Shown: in pieces, positions 63,282 to 64,000 of the stretch
How positions within the stretch are numbered: position 1 is the stretch's first letter
How the letters are laid out: every line of letters begins with the position of its first letter
Assembly (NCBI RefSeq): GCF_003851045.1
Contig: NZ_BFBX01000088.1
Location: forward strand, 63,300 to 127,299
DNA from: Paenibacillus sp. 598K
Lineage (GTDB): Bacteria; Bacillota; Bacilli; Paenibacillales; Paenibacillaceae
DNA length: 64,000 nt
Direction of reading: 5' to 3'
The notes under the pieces: generated by a model
What the model was told of the DNA's origin: nothing
The model's input: the letters and a program-made list of their open reading frames with translations, nothing else
Databases searched by the model: none
Program-made: the position numbers and the translations under genes

Positions 63282-64000
63282 TCAACGGGCTTTTTTCTGG
63301 CGGTATTCCTTGGGCGTTGTGCCGAATTTCTTCTTGAATAGCCGCCAGAAATAGCTCAAATTGCTGTAGCCCACAATCTCCATAATATCCTTAATCGTGT
63401 ATCTTTCGTTGTCCATCAGCTTGATTGCCTGCTTCATGCGAACTTCGTTGATGTAATCGCCGACAGACACCGCCTCGCTCGCTTTGAACACACGGCCTAC
63501 ATAGGCGGAAGACATCTTGAGCATAGAGGAAATGGCTTGCAAGCTCAGATTCTCATCCTTGTAATTGTCCTCGATAATTTCTTTGATCTTTGATATGAGA
63601 ACTGTATTTTTGTTTCTGCCGCTATCCAAGATCTCTTCGGACAGCTCCCCGAAGATTCGCAAAAAATCATCCTTGATATCTTCCAGTGTTTTATGTCCCG
63701 ACACGCTTTGGTGCAGCACATTCAAGCTAAGTGTAATCGGTTGCAATTTGTACGTATTCATCTCCGTAATCGTCTTGCGAACGACCAGAATAAGATGGAA
63801 CAGGCTTGTCATCATATGATTGTAACTAAGCTTGGACAATTGCGAGAATATGCCGTCCAGACTCAACCGAACCTTATCCTCGTTATTGAGCTTAATACTT
63901 TCCACGAGCTTCTGCTCCAGTTCCAACGAAATGCCCACCTCGGCATTCATCCTGTTATCGAACGTCATTTCGGGTACGATAATGCTGTCCAAGCCAAAAA
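63282..64000 (-). CDS. AraC-family regulator, C-terminal part
   Basis: About 239 residues; the frame runs off the right edge, so the N-terminus (probably membrane sensor as in YesN-like regulators) is missing. The C-terminal double HTH is complete: LSLQAISSMLKMSSAYVGRV and YTIKDIMEIVGYSNLSYFWR, ending FGTTPKEYRQKK. Directly upstream of the second sugar operon on the same strand, so likely its activator. AT-richer than the first locus's regulator. The 145 bp to 63136 hold the operon promoter region, with no clear consensus. Confidence 0.85.
   Translation of the reverse strand, partial: FGLDSIIVPEMTFDNRMNAEVGISLELEQKLVESIKLNNEDKVRLSLDGIFSQLSKLSYNHMMTSLFHLILVVRKTITEMNTYKLQPITLSLNVLHQSVSGHKTLEDIKDDFLRIFGELSEEILDSGRNKNTVLISKIKEIIEDNYKDENLSLQAISSMLKMSSAYVGRVFKASEAVSVGDYINEVRMKQAIKLMDNERYTIKDIMEIVGYSNLSYFWRLFKKKFGTTPKEYRQKKAR

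Overview
The window looks like a chromosomal segment of a spore-forming, GC-rich member of the Paenibacillaceae (Paenibacillus/Cohnella type). Support comes from the gene orders yutD-lipA-lytH-yunB and ccpN-ppsR as in Bacillus subtilis, sporulation genes (ylbJ, lytH, yunB), many TTG/GTG starts with strong AGGAGG ribosome sites, and two CUT1 sugar ABC operons with YesN-like membrane-bound AraC regulators. I see no rRNA, tRNA, CRISPR array or prophage.

Layout. 0-6.4 kb: the first gene of a Tad/Flp-type secretion locus (cpaF N-terminus, running off the left edge) and a cpaE-like gene, each behind the same promoter-plus-terminator leader. Between them sits a lantibiotic-type resistance cassette (two-component system plus LanFEG-like ABC transporter). 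6.4-9 kb: small proteins, an autoregulated MerR regulator and a two-repeat lipoprotein. 9-13.2 kb: a U32 peptidase / class III aminotransferase / UbiA prenyltransferase operon behind a CRP/FNR-type box. 13.3-16.3 kb: central-carbon operon ccpN-ppsR-glpX-ndk. 16.4-24.2 kb: oligoendopeptidase F, yycC, DUF2225, a truncated globin, ylbJ, NAD kinase and an ABC exporter. 24.2-25.9 kb: a decayed stretch with a frameshifted hicB antitoxin remnant, a transposase zinc-domain remnant and small fragments.

25.9-34.3 kb: yutD (with a repetitive tail), lipA, lytH and yunB. This conserved order is interrupted by a lower-GC cassette (response regulator, histidine kinase, membrane-anchored protein, VanY-like carboxypeptidase) flanked by a 27-bp direct repeat of the lytH 3' end. 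34.4-47.4 kb: a polysaccharide-utilisation locus with a 2234-residue secreted multidomain protein, two permeases, a binding lipoprotein and a YesN-like regulator. 47.6-49.5 kb: an AT-rich island with a secreted metzincin-type protease and two small exported proteins. 49.9-51.6 kb: a DinB/WYL-regulator pair with a palindromic operator. 51.7-56.6 kb: a four-gene cluster made of a regulator joining a dead ABC ATPase-like domain to LytTR, an ABC-2 exporter and a SecA paralogue. 56.6-64 kb: a second glycan locus (esterase-like hydrolase, GHL6-type glycosidase, permeases, binding lipoprotein, AraC regulator cut by the right edge).

The strongest leads are the duplicated attenuator-like leader of cpaE and cpaF, the repeat-flanked VanY cassette, the ABC-like/LytTR plus exporter plus SecA cluster, the giant secreted protein with an unrecognised central domain, the metzincin island, and the FNR-type box on the U32 operon.
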